Assembly (NCBI GenBank): GCA_002323895.1
Contig: DCQM01000068.1
Location: forward strand, 1-23,926
DNA length: 23,926 nucleotides
Direction: 5' to 3'
Source: Akkermansiaceae bacterium UBA1518
Lineage (GTDB): Bacteria > Verrucomicrobiota > Verrucomicrobiia > Verrucomicrobiales > Akkermansiaceae
Shown here: positions 1 through 9,355 of the stretch, piece by piece
How positions within the stretch are numbered: the first letter of the stretch is position 1
Layout: each line of letters starts with the position of its first letter
Made by a program: the position numbers and the translations under genes
The notes under the pieces: model-generated
What the model was told of the DNA's origin: nothing
What the model saw: only the letters and a program-made list of their open reading frames with translations
Databases searched by the model: none

Positions 1-591
1 CAGGCCTCGGCAATGCTGCATCTGATTAGGAAGCACGCACCGGATATTCCCATTATCTTTGTCGACACCGGATATTGTTTTCCTGAGACCTACCAGTTTT
101 CTCAATCATTCATCGAAGACTGGGAATTAGATATTCGTGTTTTCAACCCTGCTATTTCAGCTGCTCGTCAAGAAGCTCTTTATGGTAAGCTCTGGGAGCA
201 GAGTGCAGAAGGAAACAAAAAGTATGCTTTGTTAAACAAGGTTGAACCTATGAACCGTGCGCTCTCCGAGATTGGTGGGGACGTTTGGGTGAGTGGCCTC
301 CGCCGTAGCCAATCGTCGACAAGGATTGATCGTGCTTTTGCCGAAAAGCAAAAAGCAACCATGAAAGTTTATCCGATCCTAGATTGGGCGGATGCCCAGT
401 TGGAAGCGTATTACCATGAACACGATCTTCCTCGGCACCCCCTTGAGAAAGAAGGATTTCTAACGATGGGTGATTGGCATTCTACTCGGAAACCAAATGT
501 CGGGGAGACTGCTGAGGATACCCGCTTTGGTGGAACCAAATATGAATGTGGACTTCACCAAGATTCTGGACAAATTGACTATCAAATATAA
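1..591 (+). CDS. cysH: Phosphoadenylyl-sulfate (PAPS) reductase, 5'-truncated by the window edge
   Basis: The reading frame is open from base 1, and the true start lies to the left. The protein would use thioredoxin to reduce PAPS to sulfite in cytoplasmic sulfate assimilation. The first visible residues (QASAMLHLI) fit the end of the nucleotide-binding loop. Further on come FVDTGYCFPETY, the E. coli CysH-like block NKVEPMNRAL, the GLRRSQS motif and, near the C-terminus, the catalytic-cysteine motif YECGLH. The Cys-Cys pairs that hold the 4Fe-4S cluster in APS reductases are absent (YALLNKVEPM has no CC), which favours the PAPS type; actual substrate preference is inferred. Roughly 50-60 N-terminal residues are probably missing. 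It ends 11 bases before cysK and is probably co-transcribed with it. Confidence 0.93.
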   Translation, partial: QASAMLHLIRKHAPDIPIIFVDTGYCFPETYQFSQSFIEDWELDIRVFNPAISAARQEALYGKLWEQSAEGNKKYALLNKVEPMNRALSEIGGDVWVSGLRRSQSSTRIDRAFAEKQKATMKVYPILDWADAQLEAYYHEHDLPRHPLEKEGFLTMGDWHSTRKPNVGETAEDTRFGGTKYECGLHQDSGQIDYQI

Positions 592-602
592 ATAAGAAAA
601 AA

Positions 603-1571
603 ATGAGCATTGCTGAAAACATTGTCGATACCGTCGGCAACACTCCACTAATTAAATTAAATTCTGTCACCGAGGGACTTGATTGCGAAGTTTTCGTTAA
701 AGCAGAATTTTTTAATCCTCTCTTTAGCGTCAAAGATCGCATTGGAAAAGCGATGATTGAGGCTGCCGAAAAAGACGGTGTTCTTAAACCAGGCGGAACA
801 ATTATCGAAGCGACTTCTGGAAACACAGGGATCGCCCTTGCTTTCGTTGCTCGTGCTAAAGGTTATGAATGCATTTTGACGATGCCAGAAACGATGTCGA
901 TCGAGCGCCGAATTCTTCTCCGAAGCCTCGGAGCGAAGATTGTTCTTACTCCGGGGCCGCGTGGGATGGGTGGGGCAATTGCTAAGGCCAAGCAGATACT
1001 CGCCGAAACTGAAAATAGCTTCGGTCCCAGTCAGTTTGATAATCCTGCTAATCCGCAAATCCATAGAGAGACAACTGCTGAGGAAATTTGGCGGGACACC
1101 AATGGTGATATTGACGCAATTGTTGCCGGCGTTGGCACGGGGGGAACTATCTCGGGGGTTGGGGAAGTGATTAAAGATCGTAATCCTGATTTTAAGGTTA
1201 TTGCGGTTGAGCCAGAGAATAGCCCAGTGATTGGTGGCGGAGCTCCTGGACCTCACAAGATTCAGGGGATTGGAGCCGGGTTTATTCCTGGGAATTTGAA
1301 TACTTCAATCATAGATGAGGCTGTCACTGTAACCAATGAAGAGGCTTTTGAGATGGCGCAGAAGCTGGCTCAGCTTGAAGGTCTTCCGGCGGGGATTTCT
1401 ACCGGAGCTAATGTTGCCTCGGCACTGAAAATCGCTGCGAGAGACAGCTTCAACGGGAAACGCATCGTAACAATTGGGTGCTCTTCTACTGAGCGGTATC
1501 TAAGTACTCCTCTTGCTGAATCTTACCGTGATGAGGTAACGAATCTTCCCGTCTCGGAATTACCAGCTTAA
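603..1571 (+). CDS. cysK: Cysteine synthase (O-acetylserine sulfhydrylase)
   Basis: A PLP enzyme that makes cysteine from O-acetylserine and sulfide, completing the pathway served by the cysH gene just upstream. The 322-residue length is normal for CysK. Visible motifs are VGNTPLIKL at the N-terminus, the PLP-binding lysine in SVKDR (K44), the substrate loop TSGNTG (71-76), the phosphate-binding glycine loop GTGGT (178-182) and the C-terminal GCSSTERYLST segment around S295. The start ATG follows an A-rich stretch with no Shine-Dalgarno sequence. The gene ends 80 bases from the convergent nuoN stop, with a terminator hairpin between. CysM is an alternative name, but the motif set fits CysK better. 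Confidence 0.96.
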   Translation: MSIAENIVDTVGNTPLIKLNSVTEGLDCEVFVKAEFFNPLFSVKDRIGKAMIEAAEKDGVLKPGGTIIEATSGNTGIALAFVARAKGYECILTMPETMSIERRILLRSLGAKIVLTPGPRGMGGAIAKAKQILAETENSFGPSQFDNPANPQIHRETTAEEIWRDTNGDIDAIVAGVGTGGTISGVGEVIKDRNPDFKVIAVEPENSPVIGGGAPGPHKIQGIGAGFIPGNLNTSIIDEAVTVTNEEAFEMAQKLAQLEGLPAGISTGANVASALKIAARDSFNGKRIVTIGCSSTERYLSTPLAESYRDEVTNLPVSELPA

Positions 1572-1600
1572 GTTAACGATAAGATCGATTCTTAAAGATG

Positions 1601-1626
1601 AGCCCCGACTGGAAACAGTTGGGGCT
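1601..1626. terminator. Intrinsic terminator between convergent cysK and nuoN
   Basis: The arms AGCCCCGACT and AGTTGGGGCT form a 10-bp stem (one G-T wobble) around the six-base loop GGAAAC. The plus strand continues TATTTGGG, a short T-rich tail. On the minus strand the tail is CTTTAAG, also modest. The hairpin lies 29 bases past the cysK stop and 24 bases past the nuoN stop, so it probably serves both genes. Confidence 0.7.
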
Positions 1627-1650
1627 TATTTGGGACCTAGGAGCAGGGTC

Positions 1651-3111
1651 TCAGCTGATGTTTTGAAGAAGCCAGTAGATCGGTTGGGGCCAGAATCCTA
1701 AGACGACCACCAAAGTAGTTAGTCCGGCAATTGAGCGAAAGGCGATTGGTCTAATTTCGATTGGGTCGGATTCCAGTGAGTTCCGCCAATACATCGCCCG
1801 AATGATTTGAAAATAGTAGTAAAATCCTGCCGCAACACCAATAAATCCAAGTGATACTGTAAACCAAAGTTCAGCATCAACTGCCGCTTTGAAAGCGAGG
1901 AATTTCCCCCAGAAGCCTGCTGTGAGGGGAAGTCCGGCGAGGGCCCCGATGATTACCGCAGTCATGAACGCGAGAAGCGGGTGTCTTTTACCCAAACCTT
2001 CAAAAGCCGAAAGTTGATCCGAACCCGTATTTCGATGGATTACTGCCAGAATGAAGAATGCTGCGAAAGTCATGATGAGATATATCGTGAGATAAAAAGC
2101 GATGACTTGTTTTGATGTGAGCTCATCAGTAGCAGTTTGCCACGCTGCGATTGGAAGCAAGATGAAGCCTGCATTTGCAATTGAGGAATAAGCGAGGAGG
2201 CGTTTGAAGTTTTTCTGTGGAATTGCTGCGAGGTTACCGAAGAGAATGGTAGCGCCAGCAAGAATAGTTAAGATAAAGGTGGTCTTGCCTGCAAGATCAC
2301 TCCCGCTGTTTAGGAAGGGCTCGGTAACGCGAATAGCTATTGCAAAACCTGAGGCCTTAGAGGCAACAGAAAGGAAAGCGGTGGTTGGGGTTGGAGCGCC
2401 TTGGTAAACGTCTGGGACCCAGAGATGCATCGGAACCGCGCCAACTTTGAATGCCAGAGAAATGAGGATAAGGGCGAGGCCGAAAAGTAGGTAGGTGGAA
2501 TTTTGCTCGGTAATGAGCTCGCTAATCAAAGCGAGATCTGTAGTCCCCGTCGCGCCATAGATCCATGCAATACCATAAACCAAAAACCCTGTTGAAAGAG
2601 CGCCAAGGATCAGGAATTTCACACCGGCTTCGAGTGAGCCAACGTTTCTTCGCATGTAGCCAACCAAGATATAAGATGTAATTGTCGTCAGCTCGAGTGA
2701 CACAAAAAGTGAGACAAGATCTTTTGCAGATGCCATCCACATCATTCCGGCACAGGCAAAAAGAAAGAGGCAATAGTATTCGCCAGTCCCGTCTTCAGAG
2801 CCTGGGTTAGCGGTGAACTTTGAAAGAACTTTACGGTGATCGAGTGCAAGGAGTAGAGCTAGAATCGTTGCAATAATCGTGAAGAGCTTGAAGAACCTTG
2901 CTAATGGATCAAACGCGTAGAATCGTGTCAGTTCGACATTTTCATCACCAAACCCCTTGTCTGCAAAAAACAGAAGGATTAAAGAAAAAAAGAGGATTGA
3001 GATCGCGCCAATCGCGATCGACGATTTCCTTTTCGGGGAAGTGAAGGCTTCTAGTAGAAGCAGGACCAATCCGCCGACAAGGACGATTATTTCTAGCAAG
3101 TAGGAAGGCAT
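1651..3111 (-). CDS. nuoN: NADH-quinone oxidoreductase subunit N
   Basis: An antiporter-like proton-pumping subunit of the complex I membrane arm, related to the Mrp/MrpD family. The 486-residue protein is almost entirely hydrophobic, with about 14 expected membrane helices. The functional glutamate of TM5 is seen in FVSLELTTITSYILVG (E140) and the TM7-type lysine in EAGVKFLILGALSTG (K165). The central VGAVPMHLWVPDVYQGAPT segment is typical of the family. It is the last gene of the operon, 20 bases after nuoM, and is followed by the shared terminator. No Shine-Dalgarno motif is visible. NuoM and NuoL are paralogues, but the gene order and the motif variants fit NuoN. Confidence 0.96.
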   Translation of the reverse strand: MPSYLLEIIVLVGGLVLLLLEAFTSPKRKSSIAIGAISILFFSLILLFFADKGFGDENVELTRFYAFDPLARFFKLFTIIATILALLLALDHRKVLSKFTANPGSEDGTGEYYCLFLFACAGMMWMASAKDLVSLFVSLELTTITSYILVGYMRRNVGSLEAGVKFLILGALSTGFLVYGIAWIYGATGTTDLALISELITEQNSTYLLFGLALILISLAFKVGAVPMHLWVPDVYQGAPTPTTAFLSVASKASGFAIAIRVTEPFLNSGSDLAGKTTFILTILAGATILFGNLAAIPQKNFKRLLAYSSIANAGFILLPIAAWQTATDELTSKQVIAFYLTIYLIMTFAAFFILAVIHRNTGSDQLSAFEGLGKRHPLLAFMTAVIIGALAGLPLTAGFWGKFLAFKAAVDAELWFTVSLGFIGVAAGFYYYFQIIRAMYWRNSLESDPIEIRPIAFRSIAGLTTLVVVLGFWPQPIYWLLQNIS

Positions 3112-3131
3112 TGGAGGCGGGCTTTGAAAAT

Positions 3132-4619
3132 TTATTTGGAAGCTTGTTCGGTTTCGGAAGTGACAGCTTCGGGTTCATCGAGGAACTGGAGAAGTGAGTT
3201 TGGGTAGAGTCCGACGATAAGGAGTGAAATGGCAAGGACCCCTGCCGGTATTTGGCAAAAGGGCCCAAAGTCTTTAACGTGTTCAGAACTGGTATGGTTT
3301 ACCGGTGTTCCTTGGAAGGTCTGGCGATAAGCTCTCAGCATGTAAACGGCGCTTATAACAACACCCCAAAGAGCTAAAATAGTTGCGGTCTGGACATAGC
3401 CAAGACACTCGCCGTCGTAGTTGTTGAATCCCGAGAGGAATACGAGGACTTCGCCGGAAAAGTTTGCCAAGCCCGGAAGTCCGATCGATGCCATTCCGGC
3501 AAGACCGAAAAGGAATGCGAGGCGTGGTGCTGCTTTAGCGAGCCCTCCCAGTTCAGCGAGTTCAACCGTCCCAGTCTTCCTGCGGATCGTGTCTGTGAGC
3601 ATAAAGAGGAGTGCGATGCTGATCCCGTGAGCGAACATCAAAATCACTGCGGCAGGCTTAGCCAGTGGATTGGCCTCAAAGCTTCCGGCTTCGATCAGAG
3701 CCGCGAATGCTAAGAAAATATACCCCATGTGCATCACTGAGGAATTTCCAAGGATCATATCAAGACGCTTTTGGTTGATTGTTACGAACCCAACCCAGAG
3801 AATATTAAAGAGAAGAAGAACGATGAGCCAAATGAGCCAATCTTGCATCCCAGTTGAAACCATTGGGTAGAGTCTTATCAGGCCGTAAAGGCCAAATTTT
3901 TTAAGAACGCCGGCGTGGAGCATCGCGACTGGAGCAGGTGCTGAGGCATATGCGGGAGCTGCCCAAGAATGAAACGGAAAGAGAGAGATTAGAACTCCAA
4001 AGCCAACGATGAGAAGGGCCGCGATTCCTGATTGGGTATGTGGTGAGATTGAGGAGGCGAGAAGATCATCGAAAAGCCAAGTGTCTGAACCACTTGCTGA
4101 AACAAGCCAAATTAGGCCTGCCAAGAGAATGATAGAGCCCAAAGCGAGATAGATCGTGATCTTCCAAGCCGCATTTTTTCGGTCGCCAGATCCCAGAATT
4201 CCTATCATCAAAAATGTTGGGATAAGCGCTAGCTCGTGAAAGGCGTAGAAGAAAAATAGGTCAGTGGATAGAAAAGCGCCCAATCCACCTGCTCCAATGA
4301 ACAGAATAGATGAGAACCATAGTTTCTCGCGACCCTCAGGGCACTTACCAGACATGACTGCTGTGAAAAGAACCAGCACGCTCAAGATAACCATTACTAG
4401 GCTCATTCCATCGTAGAAGCCAAGAGAGAGATGGATGTTTGGTTTCGAGAGAACTTCCCAAGAGAGACCCCAGATTGAGGATCTCCAACAAAAAACGGTT
4501 CCGAGCCCTAGCGCCAAGTTTGCAGTGGCAGCGATCGTTGCAATCGACTTCGCTTTACCGATCCCGGCTAGAATAGCGAAGGCGGCGAGGAGTGGGATGA
4601 GAATGAGGATGATGCTCAT
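3132..4619 (-). CDS. nuoM: NADH-quinone oxidoreductase subunit M
   Basis: The second antiporter-like proton-translocating subunit of the complex I membrane arm. The 495-residue polytopic protein carries the TM5 glutamate in FFYAFHELALIPTFLMIG (E129) and the SLFPFHSWAAPAYASAPAPVAMLHAGVLKK segment, with the KFGLYGLIRL run following. Its start overlaps the nuoL stop by four bases (ATGA arrangement), which suggests translational coupling. nuoN follows after 20 bases. Length and order match other bacterial nuo operons. Confidence 0.96.
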   Translation of the reverse strand: MSIILILIPLLAAFAILAGIGKAKSIATIAATANLALGLGTVFCWRSSIWGLSWEVLSKPNIHLSLGFYDGMSLVMVILSVLVLFTAVMSGKCPEGREKLWFSSILFIGAGGLGAFLSTDLFFFYAFHELALIPTFLMIGILGSGDRKNAAWKITIYLALGSIILLAGLIWLVSASGSDTWLFDDLLASSISPHTQSGIAALLIVGFGVLISLFPFHSWAAPAYASAPAPVAMLHAGVLKKFGLYGLIRLYPMVSTGMQDWLIWLIVLLLFNILWVGFVTINQKRLDMILGNSSVMHMGYIFLAFAALIEAGSFEANPLAKPAAVILMFAHGISIALLFMLTDTIRRKTGTVELAELGGLAKAAPRLAFLFGLAGMASIGLPGLANFSGEVLVFLSGFNNYDGECLGYVQTATILALWGVVISAVYMLRAYRQTFQGTPVNHTSSEHVKDFGPFCQIPAGVLAISLLIVGLYPNSLLQFLDEPEAVTSETEQASK

Positions 4620-6463
4620 GAAACAAAGACCGTAAGATAAATGACTAAAAGAACGCCAATTCCGAAGAGGACGGCGTAGCCCTGAAGGTTACCGGACTGA
4701 AGGCGTCCGAAGATTCGACCAACGCCACCGGCGGCTCGTGAAAATCCATCAACAATGAATCCATTAATGATCAGTTCGTCAAAGAAGTGGATGAAGGCGG
4801 CGAGAGTGTCCTGACCGTAGCCAACGAGTTTAGCGTATGCTTCGTCGATATAAAACTTATTGCGGAAGTGTTTAAAAATACCCCTGTTTTCAAGCGGGTC
4901 ACTTTCAGTGTTTCCGTAGAGCTTCCAAGCGAGGAAGAGTCCGATCACAACTGCCGATATTGAAGCGATGAACGCTGGAGCATCCGGGTGAAACTCGAAA
5001 GATTTGTAAAGTGGCGAAATTTTACCCCCAAGAAACTGATAGCCGGAAAAAATAGCCATGAGTGCTAGGATAACCAATGGAGCAGACATGAGGGGGCCGA
5101 CCTCCTTTGCATGATCAGCATTTTCACTCCGAGGCTTTCCAAGAAAAGCCACGAAGAAGAGGCGAAACATGTAGAAAGTCGTAAGGCATGCTACGAGTGC
5201 GGCGATCCCAAAGAGAAACCATTGTCCGCTGTGGGCGGCAGACTCAAGAATGTGCTCTTTAGAGAAGAAGCCAGCAGTTCCTGGGACTCCGCAAAGAGCA
5301 ATTGTTCCAATGCCGAAAGTGAGAAAAGTAACAGGCATGGTCTTCTTTAAACCACCCATCTTCCAAATGTTTTGCTCATGATGGCAGGCGAAGATGACGG
5401 CGCCTGAGCCGAGAAAGAGAAGGGCCTTAAACCAAGCGTGTGTGAAGAGGTGGAACATTCCCGCTTCTGGGTCCAGAAGCCCTACGGCCATAACCATGTA
5501 ACCGAGCTGGGAGAGAGTAGAATAGGCGAGGATTTTTTTGATGTCATCCTGCTGGGTAGCCATTAGGGCTGCGAGAAGAGAGGTGATCGCACCAATCCAA
5601 GCGATAACATCAGGTCCCCAAATGGAGTCGAGAGTTTCCATTCCAACCGCACTAAAGAATCGGACCATCATGAAAACGCCTGCTGCAACCATCGTTGCGG
5701 CATGAATAAGAGCAGAAACTGGAGTGGGGCCTTCCATCGCGTCTGGGAGCCACACGTGAAGAGGAGCTTGTGCCGATTTTCCCATGGCCCCCATGAAGAT
5801 TAAAAGGATGGCAGCTGAGAACATTGTCATGGAGGGCACAACAGTTTGAGGGTGGCCACCTTCAGCGAAGAACTCGCTAATTCCATTGAAGGTGAAGCTC
5901 CCGGTAATACCCCAGAGGATAAGGATGCCGATCATGAACCCAAAATCACCAATCCGATTTGTGAGGAAGGCCTTCTTTGATGCATCGGCTGCGGAGTCTT
6001 TTTGATACCAATGCCCGATGAGAAGATAGGAACTCAGGCCCACCAATTCCCAAAACATGAACATCATGATGAAGTTGGTGGCAAGGACGATCCCTGTCAT
6101 CGAGAACATGAAGAGCGAAAGTCCGCAGAAGTAACGGGCGAGTGCTGAATCGTCCTTCATGTAGGCGAGGGAAAACACGTGGACAAGGAAGCCAACCCCG
6201 GCGACCACGAGCATCATGCCTCGGGACAGTCGATTTAGTTCATAACCGACTTCAATTCCATCGAAGCCGGGAATGGAAGCCCAAGTGAAGGATCCGGCAA
6301 GATCACTTCCTTTCGAAATGATCACTAAGGTGAGCACGAGAGTCACCGCTGCTGAGCAGGTAGAAACGAGAGCTGATAGAGATTGCTTCTTTTTAAGCCC
6401 AAGATGAATAGCCGCAGCTGTCAGAAGCGGGAGACCGAGGATAAGCCAGGGAAGTGATTCCAT
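4616..6463 (-). CDS. nuoL: NADH-quinone oxidoreductase subunit L
   Basis: The distal antiporter-like subunit of complex I, carrying the long lateral helix. The 615-residue length is typical of NuoL. Motifs include FMFWELVGLSSYLLIGHW (E139 as the TM5 glutamate), LTNRIGDFGFMIG, APLHVWLPDAMEGPTPVSALIHAATMVAAGVFM and LAYSTLSQLGYMV. The last ~100 residues hold a hydrophilic stretch with KFYIDEAYAKLV, as expected for the piston-like C-terminal helix, followed by a terminal hydrophobic segment. It overlaps nuoM by four bases and starts 21 bases after nuoK. Confidence 0.97.
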   Translation of the reverse strand: MESLPWLILGLPLLTAAAIHLGLKKKQSLSALVSTCSAAVTLVLTLVIISKGSDLAGSFTWASIPGFDGIEVGYELNRLSRGMMLVVAGVGFLVHVFSLAYMKDDSALARYFCGLSLFMFSMTGIVLATNFIMMFMFWELVGLSSYLLIGHWYQKDSAADASKKAFLTNRIGDFGFMIGILILWGITGSFTFNGISEFFAEGGHPQTVVPSMTMFSAAILLIFMGAMGKSAQAPLHVWLPDAMEGPTPVSALIHAATMVAAGVFMMVRFFSAVGMETLDSIWGPDVIAWIGAITSLLAALMATQQDDIKKILAYSTLSQLGYMVMAVGLLDPEAGMFHLFTHAWFKALLFLGSGAVIFACHHEQNIWKMGGLKKTMPVTFLTFGIGTIALCGVPGTAGFFSKEHILESAAHSGQWFLFGIAALVACLTTFYMFRLFFVAFLGKPRSENADHAKEVGPLMSAPLVILALMAIFSGYQFLGGKISPLYKSFEFHPDAPAFIASISAVVIGLFLAWKLYGNTESDPLENRGIFKHFRNKFYIDEAYAKLVGYGQDTLAAFIHFFDELIINGFIVDGFSRAAGGVGRIFGRLQSGNLQGYAVLFGIGVLLVIYLTVFVS

Positions 6464-6484
6464 GAGAATTCGAAGTTCGTGGGG

Positions 6485-6802
6485 TTAGCCGCGCATGGAG
6501 GTGAGTTCCTCGACGTTAATGGTTTGGCGAGCGCGGTAGAGAGCGACGATAATCGCAAGCCCAACAGCGACCTCGGCGGCGGCAACAGTAATGATGAAGA
6601 AGACGAAAACCTGACCGTTATAATCCGGCAGCCCGTTCAATAAGTGGAATCTTGAAAAAGCCACGAGAGTAAGGCTGGCCGAGGCAAGCATCAGCTCGAG
6701 GCACATGAAAATCACAATGATGTTTTTGCGGACGATGACACCAGCGAGGCCGATCGCAAAGAGCAGACCGGAAACAAAGAGATAGTCGTTAAGTGAAGCC
6801 AT
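6485..6802 (-). CDS. nuoK: NADH-quinone oxidoreductase subunit K
   Basis: A small three-helix subunit of the membrane arm that takes part in the proton channel next to NuoJ. The 105-residue length matches the usual 100-105. The two conserved membrane glutamates are present: E36 in MCLELMLASASL and E77 in AAAEVAVGLAIIVA. It lies 12 bases after nuoJ and 21 bases before nuoL on the same strand. No Shine-Dalgarno motif precedes the ATG. Confidence 0.96.
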   Translation of the reverse strand: MASLNDYLFVSGLLFAIGLAGVIVRKNIIVIFMCLELMLASASLTLVAFSRFHLLNGLPDYNGQVFVFFIITVAAAEVAVGLAIIVALYRARQTINVEELTSMRG

Positions 6803-6814
6803 GAAGGAATATCG

Positions 6815-7450
6815 TTAGGAATCAGCGGGAGCTTGCTTGTTCGACCTTTTTGAAAGGATTACGACGCCAATTGTTGCTACAAGGAGGAGGGCCCCTACCA
6901 CCTGTAGAGGGTAGTTGTAGCTCTTAAAGATAGTGTGTCCGATAAGGTTGGTGTCTGGAAGTTTAGGGCTCTTTTCATGAGTCAAACTCTTGTAGATTGC
7001 TGACTGTTTCTCGCGCGGCAATTGGACCTCATCTTTATCGAGTTGAGCAAACTGCTCGGCCGACTTTCGCATCGAATCATTGGTAATTTCCTCAAATTCA
7101 ACCTTGTTGCCTTCGGACCCCGTTTGGATTACTCCAAGAATTTGAACCACTAAGAGGAGAGGGATAATAAGACCCGCAACGACCGAGGAAGATTTAAATT
7201 TGACGGGCTTCTCGTCGTTTAGGTCGAGCAGCATTATAATGAAGATGAAGAGGACCATGATTGCGCCCGCATAGACTAAGATTTGAACGATCCCAACAAA
7301 GTAGGCATTCAGGCCAATGAATAAACCAGCCAGTCCAACAAAGGAAAGCACCATGGCGAGCGCGCTTGAAACCGGATTACGTAGGGCCACTAAGAGCACC
7401 CCTCCGGCGACCGCCATAAAAGCAAAAAGATAGAATACGAGGTTTTCCAT
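6815..7450 (-). CDS. nuoJ: NADH-quinone oxidoreductase subunit J
   Basis: Membrane-arm subunit next to NuoK, assigned from operon order and the family-typical helices. The N-terminal half has LALRNPVSSALAMVLSFVGLAGLFIGLNAYFVGIVQILVYAGAIMVLFIFIIMLL, cut here only by description. At 211 residues it is longer than E. coli NuoJ (184). The extra length is a charged loop at about residues 125-165, before the final helix (NYPLQVVGALLLVATIGVVIL). The gene starts three bases after the nuoI stop, suggesting coupling. Confidence 0.93.
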   Translation of the reverse strand: MENLVFYLFAFMAVAGGVLLVALRNPVSSALAMVLSFVGLAGLFIGLNAYFVGIVQILVYAGAIMVLFIFIIMLLDLNDEKPVKFKSSSVVAGLIIPLLLVVQILGVIQTGSEGNKVEFEEITNDSMRKSAEQFAQLDKDEVQLPREKQSAIYKSLTHEKSPKLPDTNLIGHTIFKSYNYPLQVVGALLLVATIGVVILSKRSNKQAPADS

Positions 7451-7453
7451 AGC

Positions 7454-8020
7454 TTACTTTAAGTCGTTCCACTTGTTGACGAGTCCAACGCGTTTCCCTC
7501 CAATTTCGTAGAGTCGCTCTTTGTCGTGGACCATTTCATTACGGTTTGTGCCTGTAATGACATAGTCGGGGCGGAGATAGATTGCTTGCTCAGGACAAAC
7601 TTCTTCGCACATGCCGCAGTAAATGCAGCGGATCATGTCGATGTCAAACTCTTGGGGGCGCTTCTCAACCTTGGCCCATTCATTATCCGATGGGATCTCA
7701 CCGGGGGTGATTTTGATCGCTTTGGGTGGGCAGATAAATTCACAAAGCTGGCACGAGACGCAACGTTCCCGGTCCCGTTCGTCGGTGACAAGGGCAGGCG
7801 CACCACGGTAATATTCGGGCAGTTGGTCATCCCATTTTTGCTCGGGATATTGCATTGTCACTCCGACACCGGAGGAGTTTAGCTCCTCAGCTCCCGTGGT
7901 CTTTCCGAGCAAGGACCGGAAAGCGTGTCCAAGGGTGATAATCATCCCTTTGAAGGCGGCGCCGAAGTAGATTTTCTCTCCGAAGGAAAGCTTGGGGCGT
8001 TCAACTTTGATGATTGCCAT
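7454..8020 (-). CDS. nuoI: NADH-quinone oxidoreductase subunit I (8Fe ferredoxin-type)
   Basis: Carries clusters N6a and N6b, which pass electrons through the connecting module towards N2 and quinone. Two complete 4Fe-4S motifs are visible: C87/C90/C93 with C97 (CVSCQLCEFICP) and C132/C135/C138 with C142 (CIYCGMCEEVCP). The 188-residue length is normal. The N-terminal ~40 residues form the amphipathic membrane-contacting part (GMIITLGHAFRSLLGK). It sits between nuoH (36 bases upstream) and nuoJ (3 bases downstream). Confidence 0.97.
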   Translation of the reverse strand: MAIIKVERPKLSFGEKIYFGAAFKGMIITLGHAFRSLLGKTTGAEELNSSGVGVTMQYPEQKWDDQLPEYYRGAPALVTDERDRERCVSCQLCEFICPPKAIKITPGEIPSDNEWAKVEKRPQEFDIDMIRCIYCGMCEEVCPEQAIYLRPDYVITGTNRNEMVHDKERLYEIGGKRVGLVNKWNDLK

Positions 8021-8056
8021 GGCTAGATTAAAATAGGTTGAAAATGAGTTGAGGTT

Positions 8057-9328
8057 TTAAACTGCGGTTGCGGAGGGCTTCTCTAAGGAGCCCTTGGCTA
8101 TCTTGATGAGAAGGATGGTTGCGGTAATTAACAAAGCAAATCCGATTGTAAGACCCATGAGCCCGATACTTGGGTAGGCGATTACGAGTGCTGCTAGGAA
8201 GACGTTAATAAGTGCGGCCTCAAAGAAAACGATCCAACCCAGATTCATTAATTGATCATAGCGGAAGCGAGGAACGGTCCAACGGACCAATATGAAAAAC
8301 AAGATGAAGAAGGTCACTTTGCCCAGAAAGACACCAATGTGTAGGAGGCTGACCCACCAAGCCCCGGCTGGAAGGAGGTTGTCGATACCAAAACCAATTG
8401 ACCATCCGCCGAGAAAGAGAGTTACGATTAGTGCCGAACCAACCACCATCGCGGCATACTCACCCATAAAGAAAAGAGCGAACTTCATCGAGGAATACTC
8501 GGTGTGATAACCGCCGACGAGCTCAGTTTCACATTCAGGAAGATCAAAAGGCATACGATTCGTTTCCGCGAAGATCGAAGTGGTAAAGATAATGAATGAA
8601 ATGAAGATTGGGATGAGAAGAAGGAGTCGCTGGATTGATGCCTGCGGATCTTCCCAATACCCTGCACCAATGATAAAGCCACCCTCATTCCACAGAGGGA
8701 GAAGCAACCATCCGTTAGTGACTTGGTCCTCGACGATATGGCCTAGGTTCAAGCCTCCGAAAAACATAAGAACTGGAACAATTGAGAGTCCAAGGGCGAT
8801 TTCGTATGAAATCATTTGAGCGCAAGCGCGAACTCCACCGAAGAAAGGATACTTAGAGTTGGAGGCCCACCCAGCCAAGGTGATGCCGTAGACGGAGAGT
8901 GAAGCAATCGCAAAAATATAAAGCGGCCCCACATTAAGATCGGCCACAGCCATTGGGATAACGCTTCCAGCAATTTCCATCGGGCTCCCAAAAGGAATGA
9001 CGGCCATCGTGAGGAGGGCAGGGACGACGACTAAAACGGGAGCTAGCCAAAAGAAAAATTTCCGAACGTAAGAGGGGGTGAAATCTTCCTTGAGAATAAA
9101 TTTCAATCCGTCAGCCACTGGCTGAGTGAGACCACCAATCGGTAGGGCGAGATCTTTCTTGAATCCAAGAATCGAGAGCGGGATCATTGTCCGGTTGGGG
9201 CCGACTCGATCCTGAATGATCGCCGAAAATCGGCGCTCAAAGATCACGCAGATACTGACAAAACTCATCGTGATGCCGATAAAAACGGCAATCTTGATAG
9301 CAGCTGCGATGAGGAGAGTGGTGTCCAT
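8057..9328 (-). CDS. nuoH: NADH-quinone oxidoreductase subunit H
   Basis: The membrane subunit that forms much of the quinone chamber at the junction with the peripheral arm. Diagnostic blocks are FERRFSAIIQDRVGPNR (residues 30-46) and FAETNRMPFDLPECETELVG followed by GYHTEYS. At 423 residues it is about 100 longer than E. coli NuoH (325). The added length includes a segment around FIIGAGYWEDPQASIQR and an extra hydrophobic stretch at the C-terminus (about residues 385-410). It lies 27 bases after nuoG. No Shine-Dalgarno motif is seen. Confidence 0.96.
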   Translation of the reverse strand: MDTTLLIAAAIKIAVFIGITMSFVSICVIFERRFSAIIQDRVGPNRTMIPLSILGFKKDLALPIGGLTQPVADGLKFILKEDFTPSYVRKFFFWLAPVLVVVPALLTMAVIPFGSPMEIAGSVIPMAVADLNVGPLYIFAIASLSVYGITLAGWASNSKYPFFGGVRACAQMISYEIALGLSIVPVLMFFGGLNLGHIVEDQVTNGWLLLPLWNEGGFIIGAGYWEDPQASIQRLLLLIPIFISFIIFTTSIFAETNRMPFDLPECETELVGGYHTEYSSMKFALFFMGEYAAMVVGSALIVTLFLGGWSIGFGIDNLLPAGAWWVSLLHIGVFLGKVTFFILFFILVRWTVPRFRYDQLMNLGWIVFFEAALINVFLAALVIAYPSIGLMGLTIGFALLITATILLIKIAKGSLEKPSATAV

Positions 9329-9355
9329 GAAAGATAGAATCTGGTGTGGTTCTGA

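Noticed and set aside
657..1256. 199-codon minus-strand frame inside cysK
   Set aside because: It lies wholly antisense to a clear cysK with intact catalytic motifs, and its own translation shows no domain.
7526..7882. 118-codon plus-strand frame across nuoI
   Set aside because: It is antisense to the nuoI iron-sulfur motifs; its cysteines and histidines do not form a recognisable pattern.
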